In this document: in pieces, positions 57,096-64,000 of the stretch | Layout: each line of letters opens with the position of its first letter | Position numbering within the stretch: position 1 is the first letter of the stretch | NCBI RefSeq assembly: GCF_002749615.1 | Contig: NZ_CP024201.1 | Span: 3,100,001 to 3,164,000 of the forward strand | DNA: 64,000 nt | Direction: 5' to 3' | DNA from: Caulobacter mirabilis | GTDB taxonomy: Bacteria; Pseudomonadota; Alphaproteobacteria; Caulobacterales; Caulobacteraceae | Notes under the pieces: model-generated | The model's database searches: none | Told to the model about the DNA's origin: nothing | Seen by the model: the letters and a program-made list of their open reading frames with translations, nothing else | Made by a program: the position numbers and the translations under genes

Positions 57096-57572
57096 ATGCC
57101 CGTCCAGGTCAGCACCCCGTCCGACCGCGAAGTCGTCGTCGAGCGCGTCGTCAACGCCCCCCGCGCCCTGGTCTTCGACTGCCACGTCACCCCGGCCCTG
57201 ATGAAGCGCTGGCTGCTCGGCCCCGAGGGCTGGACCATGCCGGTCTGCGAGATCGACCTGAAGGTCGGCGGCGCCTACCGCTACGGCTGGCGCGGTGTGA
57301 ACGGCGAGGAGATGTTCATGAGCGGCGAGTACCGCGAGGTCCTTGCGCCCGAGCGGATCGTCCAGACCCAGTTCTTCAACGACGACCCGGCCAGCGAGAC
57401 CCTGGTCACCCTGGAGCTGATCGAGCGCGACGGCCGCACAACCATCCGCAACACCATGATCTATCCGTCCAAGGAGATCCGCGACTTCGTCCTCGCCCAG
57501 GACATGGCGTACGGGATGGAGGCGGGCTACGTTCGCCTCGACACCCTGCTGCCCGAGCTGGCCGAGGCCTGA
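57096..57572 (+). CDS. SRPBCC/AHSA1-domain protein
   Basis: A 158-residue START-superfamily protein. VVVERVVNAPRALVFDCHVTPALMKRWLLGPEGWTMPVCEIDLKVGGAYRYGWRG is the AHSA1 signature (ligand-binding cavity). SGEYREVLAPERIVQTQFF, VTLELIERDGRTTIRNTMIYP and the C-terminal helix follow. Such proteins are regularly encoded next to ArsR genes; the ligand is unknown. AAGGAGAG precedes the ATG at 57096. The stop overlaps the AlkD start. Confidence 0.88.
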   Translation: MPVQVSTPSDREVVVERVVNAPRALVFDCHVTPALMKRWLLGPEGWTMPVCEIDLKVGGAYRYGWRGVNGEEMFMSGEYREVLAPERIVQTQFFNDDPASETLVTLELIERDGRTTIRNTMIYPSKEIRDFVLAQDMAYGMEAGYVRLDTLLPELAEA

Positions 57573-58315
57573 TGACCACCGGACGCAACGCCGCCGACCT
57601 CGATCCCGCGCTCAAGGCAGAGGTCGAGGCCGTCATGGCGGCGTTGCGTGCCCAGGCCGAAGAGCCCTATCGCGAGGCCATGAAAGCCCGCTACGGCATC
57701 GAGGCGCCGACGGCGTTCGGCGTACGGATGAACCGGGTCCAGGCCATCGCCAAGCCGCTGCGTCGGCGCCACGACCTGGCGCTCGCCCTGTGGGACACCG
57801 GCCAGTACGACGCCCAGATGGTCGCCTGCCACATCGACGATCCCAAACAGGTGACGCCCGAGCAGATGGACGCCTGGCGCGCGACCTTCGACAACTGGGC
57901 GACCTGCGACACCGCCTGTTTCAAGCTGTTCGACCAGACCCCGCACGCCTTCGGCAAGGTGCGGGAATGGTCGGCGCTGAACGACGAGTTCGGCAAGCGC
58001 GCCGCCTTCGCCCTGCTGGCCAGCCTGGCCGGCCACGTCAAGGGCGGTCCGGACGAGCCCTTCCTCGAAGGCCTGGCCCTGATCGAGGCGGCGGCGACGG
58101 ACGACCGCAACTTCGTCAAAAAGGGCGTCAACTGGGCCCTGCGCTCGGTCGGCCAGCGCCGGAGCCCGGCTCTCAAGGCCGCCGCCCGCGAGGTCGCGGC
58201 GCGCCTGGCGGCCTCGTCCGATCGCACCGCGCGGTGGAACGGCAAGGACGCCCTGCGCGCCTTCGCCAAGGACGACGCCAAGCGGGCGGCGAAGGAAGCC
58301 AAAAGTTCCGCCTAA
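57572..58315 (+). CDS. DNA alkylation repair (AlkD-like) HEAT-repeat protein
   Basis: A 247-residue member of PF08713, HEAT-like glycosylases that excise alkylated bases. EVEAVMAALRAQAEEPYREAMKARYGIEAPTAFGVRM matches the N-terminal repeat; FDNWATCDTACFKLF carries the conserved Trp-Ala-x-x-Asp motif; RNFVKKGVNWALRSVGQRRSPAL follows as in AlkD. It overlaps the SRPBCC stop (TGATG). It is a likely third member of the ArsR operon; the link between lipid-like ligand and repair is unclear. Confidence 0.87.
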   Translation: MTTGRNAADLDPALKAEVEAVMAALRAQAEEPYREAMKARYGIEAPTAFGVRMNRVQAIAKPLRRRHDLALALWDTGQYDAQMVACHIDDPKQVTPEQMDAWRATFDNWATCDTACFKLFDQTPHAFGKVREWSALNDEFGKRAAFALLASLAGHVKGGPDEPFLEGLALIEAAATDDRNFVKKGVNWALRSVGQRRSPALKAAAREVAARLAASSDRTARWNGKDALRAFAKDDAKRAAKEAKSSA

Positions 58316-58410
58316 TCCCGGCGAAGGCCGGGACCCAGGTTCAGCCTCCGCGCCGAGCGACTTCACACAATCGCACAGCCCTACGATCTGGATCCCGGCC
58401 TTCGCCGGGA
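58316..58410. repeat. Pair of inverted 18-bp palindromes flanking a gap
   Basis: TCCCGGCGAAGGCCGGGA at 58316-58333 begins the base after the AlkD stop codon, and its complement form is at 58393-58410. The two are in opposite orientation and enclose about 60 bases. The same palindrome occurs at 14498-14515 and 34431-34448. Confidence 0.75.
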
Positions 58411-58427
58411 CCGTCGGGCGTGGAGGA

Positions 58428-59474
58428 TCAGCCCTTCGGCTTGAACGGCTGCGGCACGCGGTGGGCGCCCTGCCGCTCCAGCATCCAGCCCGGATATTCC
58501 GGCGGCAGCTTCGAGGCCTCGTCCAGCGCCGCGATCTCATCGACGGTCAGGGCGATCTCGGCGGCGGCCAGGTTGTCGTCGAGCTGCTCATTGGTCTTGG
58601 CCCCGATGATCACCGAGGTCACGAACGGCTTGCTCAGCACATAGGCCAGCGCGATCCGGGCCACCGACACCGCGCGCGCGTCGGCGACCTTGCGCATCGC
58701 GTCGATACAGTCCCAGGCCCGATCACGGTTCACCGGCGGGAAGTCGAAACTGGCCCGGCGCGCGCCTTCCGGCCCGTCCTCATCGCGCCCGAACTTGCCC
58801 GACAGCAGGCCGCCGGCCAGCGGCGACCAGACCATCAGCCCCATCTGCTGGTCCTGCATCATCGGCACGATGTCCCGCTCCAGGTCCCGGCCGGCGATCG
58901 AGTAGTAGGCCTGCACCGTCTCGAAGCGGGCGTAGCCGCGATGATCGGCGATCCCATGGGCCTTCATCATCTTCCAGGCCGCCCAGTTGGAGCAGCCGAC
59001 GTAGCGGACCAGCCCCTCGCGCACGAGGTCGTCCAGCGCCCGCAGAGTCTCCTCGACGGGCGTGATGCTGTCGTTCCCGTGGATCTGGTAGAGATCGATA
59101 TGGTCGAGGCCCAGGCGGTCCAGGCTGGCCTTCACCCCGTCCATGATATGGCCGCGCGAGGCCCCGCGGTCGTTGGGGCCCTTGCCCATCTCGCCATAGA
59201 CCTTGGTGGCGATGACCACGTCGCTGCGCTTGACGCCGAGGTTCTTCAGAGCCTGCCCGACCATCCGCTCGGACTCGCCGGACGAATAGACGTCGGCGGT
59301 GTCTATGAAGTTGACCCCGGCCTCCAGCGCCCGGCCGATCATGGCGTCGACGCCCGCCTGGTCGACACTGCCGATGGCGCGCCACATGCTGCCTTCCTGG
59401 CCGGCGAAGGTCATCGCGCCCAGGCAGATCTCGGACACGTACAGGCCCGTGCGGCCCAGTCTTCTGTACTTCAT
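58428..59474 (-). CDS. Aldo/keto reductase
   Basis: NADPH-dependent oxidoreductase of 348 residues, similar to the YajO/YdjG-like branch. LGRTGLYVSEICLGAMTFAG is the cofactor start. NFIDTADVYSSGESERMVGQAL holds the catalytic Asp and Tyr; VVIATKVYGEMG the Lys; LGLDHIDLYQIHGND the His. Then come YVGCSNWAAWKM and SVIIGAKTNEQLDDNLAAAE for the nicotinamide phosphate. The ATG at 59474 begins KYRRLGRTG. It is probably separate from the GTPase gene upstream, across a hairpin. Confidence 0.9.
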   Translation of the reverse strand: MKYRRLGRTGLYVSEICLGAMTFAGQEGSMWRAIGSVDQAGVDAMIGRALEAGVNFIDTADVYSSGESERMVGQALKNLGVKRSDVVIATKVYGEMGKGPNDRGASRGHIMDGVKASLDRLGLDHIDLYQIHGNDSITPVEETLRALDDLVREGLVRYVGCSNWAAWKMMKAHGIADHRGYARFETVQAYYSIAGRDLERDIVPMMQDQQMGLMVWSPLAGGLLSGKFGRDEDGPEGARRASFDFPPVNRDRAWDCIDAMRKVADARAVSVARIALAYVLSKPFVTSVIIGAKTNEQLDDNLAAAEIALTVDEIAALDEASKLPPEYPGWMLERQGAHRVPQPFKPKG

Positions 59475-59534
59475 CGCGTTCCCCTTCGTTTCCCGGCTCG
59501 GTCCGCCCGCGGCGGCCTCGCACCCGCTCGAAAT

Positions 59535-59574
59535 GGAGAGGGGGCGCCCGTCGCGCAAGACGGACGCCCCCTCC
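59535..59574 (-). terminator. Hairpin between EF-G-like and aldo/keto reductase genes
   Basis: A long imperfect stem (GGAGAGGGGGCGCCCGTC against GACGGACGCCCCCTCC). The T-rich side is on the plus strand (CGTTTATTT), so in the minus direction it is only a weak terminator (CATTTCG). Confidence 0.45.
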
Positions 59575-59596
59575 GTTTATTTGAAATCGCCGCGAC

Positions 59597-61624
59597 CTAG
59601 GCCGCGCGGCCCCGCTGGGCGACCTCGTCGGCCTTGCGCCCGGTGAGCTCGACCATATGGGCGAAGCTGGCTTCGAAGTCGCCGAGGCCCTGGGTCATGG
59701 ACCGCAGGTCGCGGATGAAGTCCTGCCGCTCCTCGTGCGGCATGTAGACCTCGATGTCATCCCAGCCGGGCCAGTCGGCGCGGGCGTCGTAGCCCAGGAT
59801 CTGGCCACGCTTGTTGGAGATCGAGGAGGTGATCCGCGCCGTGGTCTGGGCGGGCGCGTGGATGACCAGCTTCTCGATCGGCTCCAGCAGGATCGGCCCC
59901 GCCTGCGCCAGACCCTCGATCATCCCGATCCGGCCGGCCGTGCGGAACGCCATCTCGGAGGAGTCCACGGCATGGTAGGAGCCGTCGACCAGCGTCACCG
60001 CCACGTCCACGACCGGGAAGCCCAGCGGCCCTCGCTCCATGGCGTCGCGCACCCCCTGCTCCACCGCCGGGATCCACTGTTTGGGCACCACCCCGCCGGT
60101 GATCCGGTCGCTGAACTGGAAGCCCTCCCCGCGCGCCAGCGGCCGGATCTCCAGCAGCACGTCGCCGAACTGGCCATGGCCGCCGGTCTGCTTCTTGTGA
60201 CGGCCGCGCTGGGTGACCGCCTTGCGGATGGTCTCCTTGTAGGGCGTCGAAGGCGTCTGGGTCGTGACCTCGACCTGGTAGCGCCGCTTCAGCCGGTCGA
60301 TCGCCGTCCGAAGATGCGCCTCGCCCTGGCCGCACAGCCGCATCTCGTGCAGCGCCGCGTCCTGGACCAGCCGCAGCCCGCCGTCCTCCTCCATGAGCTT
60401 CTGCAGCGCGCCGGACAGTCGGACATCGTCCTTGCGGTCACGGGTGGCGATAGCGAGCTCGAACACCGAGAACCGTGGGCGCGGCGCGACCTTGGCCCGC
60501 GTCGCCTTGCCCACCGACAGAAGGTCGCCGGCCCGCGCGTCCTCCATCTTGCCCAGGGCGATGACGTCGCCGACATCCGCCGAGGCGATCTTCTTGGTCG
60601 CCTGGCCCTGGACAGAGAACAGGCCGCTGACCCGTCCCTTCTCGCCGTCCGGCAGGGTCAACTCGGCGCCGTCGGCCAGCGGCGAGCCGAACACCCTGGC
60701 CCAGGTCATCTTCCCCGCCTGGCCGGCGTGGCTGGTCTTCACGACATAGGCCGCGGGCCCCTCCGCCCCCAGCCGGGCCGCCGCCGCGGCCGGCTCCGGC
60801 GCGTCGTGCCGCAGCGCCTTGAGCAGTCGGCCGACGCCGTTGCGGCTGGCGGCCGCCCCGAAGAACACCGGCGCGATCTGGGCGGCGCGGGTCTCGGCCA
60901 CAATGTCGGCGAAGACCGCGCCCTGGTCCGGGGTCTCGTCGTTGAGCAGGAGCTCCATCAGGGCGTCGTCGAAATCCGCCATCTGTTCGAGCATGTGGAA
61001 GCGGGCCGCCGCCTCCTCGTCCTTGAGGTCGGCGGGGATGTCGACCTGCTCTGACGGCTGGCCGGGCCGGTAGACGAAGGCCCGCTCCAGGGCCAGGTCC
61101 ACGAAACCGGCGACGTGGTCGTCCTGCCAGATCGGCAGCTGGCGCGCGACCAGCGGCGCGGCGCTGACGGCCTGGAGCGCCTGCAGCAGCTCGTCCACCC
61201 GGCCGCGGGCCTGGTCGATGCGGTTGACGAAGATCGCCCGCGGCAGGCCCAGGCGCTCGATCTCGCGTAGCCAGGGCTGGGCCAGAACGGCCTTGTCGGG
61301 GTCGGGGTCGATGACCACGATCGCCAGATCGGCGGCCGGCAGGGCGTGGTCGACCTCGGCCCGGAACTCCACCGAGCCCGGACAGTCGAGCAGCGCGTAA
61401 CGGTCGCCCATGAATTCGAAGCCGGCCAGGTTCAGCTCGACGCTCTGGCCGGCGGCGCGCGCCTCGGGCGAGCCGTCGCCGATCGAGCCGGGCTGGCCGA
61501 CGGCGGCCTGCCGCTCCGTCGCGCCGGCGGCGTGCAGCAGGGCCTCGAAGAGGGTGGTTTTACCGGCGCCGTTCGGGCCGACCAAAGCGATCGCCCGAAC
61601 CGCGCCCGATTTCCTTGCAGTCAT
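59597..61624 (-). CDS. EF-G-like translation GTPase paralogue
   Basis: A 675-residue EF-G-fold GTPase, shorter than canonical EF-G (about 690-700) and distinct in its G motifs. The P loop reads GPNGAGKTTL rather than GHxDxGKTT, G3 reads DCPGS, and G4 is NRID rather than NKxD. The C-terminal domains are intact (GGHGQFGDVLLEIRPLARGEGF, ITGGVVPKQWIPAVEQG, FPVVDVAVTLVDGSYHAVDSSEMAF, SNKRGQILGYDAR). Such second EF-Gs act in ribosome recycling or under stress in some bacteria; the altered P loop suggests different nucleotide kinetics. It is on its own on the minus strand, divergent from the monooxygenase. Confidence 0.88.
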   Translation of the reverse strand: MTARKSGAVRAIALVGPNGAGKTTLFEALLHAAGATERQAAVGQPGSIGDGSPEARAAGQSVELNLAGFEFMGDRYALLDCPGSVEFRAEVDHALPAADLAIVVIDPDPDKAVLAQPWLREIERLGLPRAIFVNRIDQARGRVDELLQALQAVSAAPLVARQLPIWQDDHVAGFVDLALERAFVYRPGQPSEQVDIPADLKDEEAAARFHMLEQMADFDDALMELLLNDETPDQGAVFADIVAETRAAQIAPVFFGAAASRNGVGRLLKALRHDAPEPAAAAARLGAEGPAAYVVKTSHAGQAGKMTWARVFGSPLADGAELTLPDGEKGRVSGLFSVQGQATKKIASADVGDVIALGKMEDARAGDLLSVGKATRAKVAPRPRFSVFELAIATRDRKDDVRLSGALQKLMEEDGGLRLVQDAALHEMRLCGQGEAHLRTAIDRLKRRYQVEVTTQTPSTPYKETIRKAVTQRGRHKKQTGGHGQFGDVLLEIRPLARGEGFQFSDRITGGVVPKQWIPAVEQGVRDAMERGPLGFPVVDVAVTLVDGSYHAVDSSEMAFRTAGRIGMIEGLAQAGPILLEPIEKLVIHAPAQTTARITSSISNKRGQILGYDARADWPGWDDIEVYMPHEERQDFIRDLRSMTQGLGDFEASFAHMVELTGRKADEVAQRGRAA

Positions 61625-61823
61625 GCGTTGTCTCCCACCGTTCGGCGGCGAGACCGCGGCCTCGCCGCGTCATTTGGTTTGAAGGGAGCGCGAGGTCCGC
61701 GCCCCACGGCTCCACTCCATACCCGGCAAGGCGCGAAGGCAAGCTGAAGTGACCTTGGGTGAGCCTTCCCCCGCCCTTCCGGACGCGCAATAGTTCGTGA
61801 AAACACACAGGGAAGCGACGGGT

Positions 61824-63278
61824 ATGGACGGCAATCTGGACGCCATTGTCATCGGCGCGGGCTTCGCCGGGCTGACGGCGGCGATCAAACTCCATGAGGC
61901 GGGCTTTTCGCGCTTCGTCGTGCTGGAGAAGGGCGACCGGATCGGCGGCACCTGGCGCGACAACACCTACCCCGGCGCCTGCTGCGACGTGCCCTCGCGC
62001 CTCTACTCGCTGTCGTTCGCCCTCAATCCCGACTGGAGCCGCGCCTTCTCTCCCCACCACGAAATCCGCGACTACATGGAGAAGGTCGCCCGCGACTTCG
62101 GCGTCATCGACCGTTTCCGCTTCGGCGCCGAGGTCGAGACGGCCGTCTGGGACGAGGCCGCGAGCCTTTGGCGGGTGACGCTGAAGGGCGGCGAAACCCT
62201 GGCGGCCCCGGTGCTGGTCTCCGGCCTGGGTCAGTTGAACAAGCCGGGCTACGCCGGCATCCCTGGTCGGGAGACCTTCAAGGGCGAGAGCTGGCACTCG
62301 GCGCGCTGGCGGCACGACGTCAACCTGGCCGGCAAAGCGGTCGCCTGCATCGGCGCGGGGGCCAGCGCCATCCAGTACATCCCCGAGATCGCCAAGACGG
62401 CGGCCAAGGTCGTCGTCTTCCAGCGGACGCCCAACTATATCGTGCCGCGCAACGATCGCGCCTTCAGCGACTTCGAGAAGTCTCTGTTCCGCTCGGTTCC
62501 AGCCGTCGACCGCGGGATGCGCTGGCTGATCTGGAAGCTGATGGACCTGCGGTTCCAGGCCTTCAAGCTGGGCACCAAGGCGGCCGACAAGTTCCGCCAG
62601 CAGGCGCTCGACTACCTGCACGCTGTGGTCCAGGACCCCGAACTGCGCGCCAAGCTGACGCCGGACTACGAGATCGGCTGCAAGCGGGTGCTGGTCTCGG
62701 ACGACTTCTACCAGGCCCTGGTCCGGCCGAACGTCGAGCTGGTCACCGAAGCGGTCCAGGCGGTCACCCCGAACGGCGTGAAGACCCGCGACGGCGTCGA
62801 GCACGTCTGCGACGTGGTGATCTACGGCACCGGCTTCGTGACCACCGACTTCGTCTCGCCGGTCGAGGTGGTCGGCCGCGGCGGCAAGACCCTGAATGAA
62901 GCCTGGAAGGACGGCGCCGAGGCCTATCTCGGCATGACGGTCGCCGGCTTCCCGAACCTGTTCATGCTCTATGGACCCAACACCAACCTGGGCCACAACT
63001 CGATCATCTTCATGATCGAGGCCCAGGTCGGCTACATGATCGAGGCCATGCGGGCGATGAAGGCCAGGGGCGCGAAGGCGCTGGCGGTCCGGGACGACGC
63101 CTTCGCCCGTTTCAACGCCCAGCTCCAGAAGGACCTGACCGAGACGTCCTGGGCCGGCTCCTGCTCCAGCTGGTACAAGACCGAAAGCGGCAAGATCACC
63201 AACAACTGGAGCGGCGACACCCTGACCTACAGCCGCATGACCCGCCGGCCGGCGCTGGAGGACTACGAACTCACGTGA
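61824..63278 (+). CDS. Flavin-containing monooxygenase, Baeyer-Villiger type
   Basis: A 484-residue FAD/NADPH monooxygenase. FAD Rossmann motif AIVIGAGFAGLTAAIKL, GGTWRDNTYPGACCDVPS, the Baeyer-Villiger fingerprint in FKGESWHSARW, and the second Rossmann motif VACIGAGASAIQYIPEIA are all present. PNLFMLYGPNTNLGHNS is the closing motif. It inserts oxygen next to a ketone, or oxidises N or S; the substrate is unknown. The ATG at 61824 follows GGGAAG; a GTG nine codons earlier is less likely. The end overlaps the convergent exoD-like gene by eight bases. Confidence 0.93.
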   Translation: MDGNLDAIVIGAGFAGLTAAIKLHEAGFSRFVVLEKGDRIGGTWRDNTYPGACCDVPSRLYSLSFALNPDWSRAFSPHHEIRDYMEKVARDFGVIDRFRFGAEVETAVWDEAASLWRVTLKGGETLAAPVLVSGLGQLNKPGYAGIPGRETFKGESWHSARWRHDVNLAGKAVACIGAGASAIQYIPEIAKTAAKVVVFQRTPNYIVPRNDRAFSDFEKSLFRSVPAVDRGMRWLIWKLMDLRFQAFKLGTKAADKFRQQALDYLHAVVQDPELRAKLTPDYEIGCKRVLVSDDFYQALVRPNVELVTEAVQAVTPNGVKTRDGVEHVCDVVIYGTGFVTTDFVSPVEVVGRGGKTLNEAWKDGAEAYLGMTVAGFPNLFMLYGPNTNLGHNSIIFMIEAQVGYMIEAMRAMKARGAKALAVRDDAFARFNAQLQKDLTETSWAGSCSSWYKTESGKITNNWSGDTLTYSRMTRRPALEDYELT

Positions 63279-63897
63279 GCCGTTCGACCACCGCCAGGGT
63301 GAAGGCCATGATCCCCGCGATGATGGCGCTGGACAGGAAGGCCAGCACGCCGATGCTGATCGCCGCGATCAGGCCGCCGAACGCGCCCAACAGGCCGTCC
63401 CGCTCGGCGATGCCCAGGCCGAAGGCGGCGATCGCCAGCGCCGGCAGCATGTTGCCGAACGGGATGGGCAGGAAGACGATGATCGCCAGCACCAGGCAGA
63501 TGAAGCCGGTCAGCCCGTCCAGCCAGCGATTGTAGAGGAAGGTCAACCGCGGCCGCAGCCGGCGCTCGATCCAGCTCAGGTACGGCGACAGCTTCTCCAT
63601 CAGCCCGGCGAAGTCGGCGCGGCTCATGGTGCGGTCGGCCAGGAAGCTCGGCAGCCACAGCGTGCGGCGGCCGACCATCAGCTGGGCGGCGATGAACAGC
63701 AGCGGCGCGCCGAGGATCGCCGAGACGCCCGGCGGCATGGGCAACGCCACCGGCGCGGCGAACACGAACATCAGGGCGCCGAAGGCGCGGTCCCCGAACG
63801 CCTCGAGCACATCCCGTACGGATACGGTCTTGCGCTTCGCCGAGGCGATGCCGGCGAGAATTTCGGAGATACGGGGGGCGTGACTGACTTCGGGCAT
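63271..63897 (-). CDS. ExoD-family exopolysaccharide-synthesis-associated membrane protein
   Basis: A 208-residue protein of the ExoD family, first described in rhizobial exopolysaccharide production and alkali tolerance. The N-terminal cytoplasmic part has VSVRDVLEAFGDRAFGALMF; VFAAPVALPMPPGVSAILGAPLLFIAAQLMVGRRTLWLP and the C-terminal helices (LVLAIIVFLPIPFGNMLPALAIAAFGLGIAERDG) are characteristic. The mechanism is unknown. It overlaps the convergent monooxygenase gene by eight bases. The final 103 bases of the window after its start show no gene. Confidence 0.88.
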   Translation of the reverse strand: MPEVSHAPRISEILAGIASAKRKTVSVRDVLEAFGDRAFGALMFVFAAPVALPMPPGVSAILGAPLLFIAAQLMVGRRTLWLPSFLADRTMSRADFAGLMEKLSPYLSWIERRLRPRLTFLYNRWLDGLTGFICLVLAIIVFLPIPFGNMLPALAIAAFGLGIAERDGLLGAFGGLIAAISIGVLAFLSSAIIAGIMAFTLAVVERLT

Positions 63898-64000
63898 CCT
63901 CAGCTTGAGCCCTTAGCGCATCACGCGCCCCGGTGTCATGTGTAGGAACTGTCAGGATTCAGTTCAGACACGGCCGACGACGGGCAACAGCGCGCCGGTC

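Overview
This is a high-G+C alphaproteobacterial chromosome segment, almost certainly from the Caulobacteraceae (Caulobacter, Phenylobacterium or a close relative). The strongest marker is a complete podJ-type polarity gene (coiled coil, one membrane helix, Sel1 repeats and a C-terminal peptidoglycan-binding domain). Supporting markers are the ftsE-ftsX-ydcF-plsC block beside a zinc-ribbon/DUF3426 gene, the TIGR02186 + TauE/SafE cluster, and the ligase-associated helicase/PdeM pair. Genes are tightly packed, with many 1-4 base stop/start overlaps.

Layout. 1-4253: a drug-exporter-like operon (TolC, HlyD, two ABC-2 permeases, no ATPase in view), then a molybdopterin-domain-like periplasmic protein. 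4800-10002: a 5.2-kb integrative element inserted at the 3' end of a CAU-anticodon tRNA. It is bounded by 22-bp direct repeats and carries a tyrosine integrase at the tRNA end, an HNH endonuclease, two related small membrane proteins, other unknown proteins and several very small ORFs. 10178-15930: housekeeping genes (SIMPL protein, lipoprotein, panD, regulator/membrane pair, nitroreductase, AhpD-like protein, phosphoribosyltransferase, zinc-ribbon protein). 15986-18961: ftsEX, ydcF and plsC. 18958-20260: a TetR/quinone-reductase divergent pair. 20344-22359: a soluble PAS chemoreceptor with its own CheW. 22564-27694: ChaC, DUF2125 protein, then an aromatic amino-acid block (chorismate mutase, HisC-type aminotransferase, prephenate/arogenate dehydrogenase, phosphatase-like protein).

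27923-38791: START-like protein, RtcB ligase with a possible terminator-controlled leader, thioesterase, small HTH protein, alpha/beta hydrolase, an ECF sigma/FecR/TonB-receptor cell-surface signalling set, and a TetR-membrane protein operon behind a 35-bp perfect palindrome. 38877-45676: DinG-like helicase, DUF1345 protein, Lhr-type helicase and PdeM. 45724-51312: CPCC protein, DUF3429, TIGR02186, TauE/SafE and podJ, all on the minus strand. 51459-56462: small membrane protein, MprF-C-terminal-like protein, and two acyl-CoA dehydrogenases flanking a 2-hydroxychromene-2-carboxylate isomerase. 56731-63897: ArsR/SRPBCC/AlkD operon, aldo/keto reductase, EF-G-like GTPase, Baeyer-Villiger-type monooxygenase and ExoD.

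The tRNA-borne element is the only clearly acquired region and the best place to look for an undescribed function. The rest is vertically inherited in appearance, with some well-formed operators, terminators and a recurrent 18-bp palindrome between genes.
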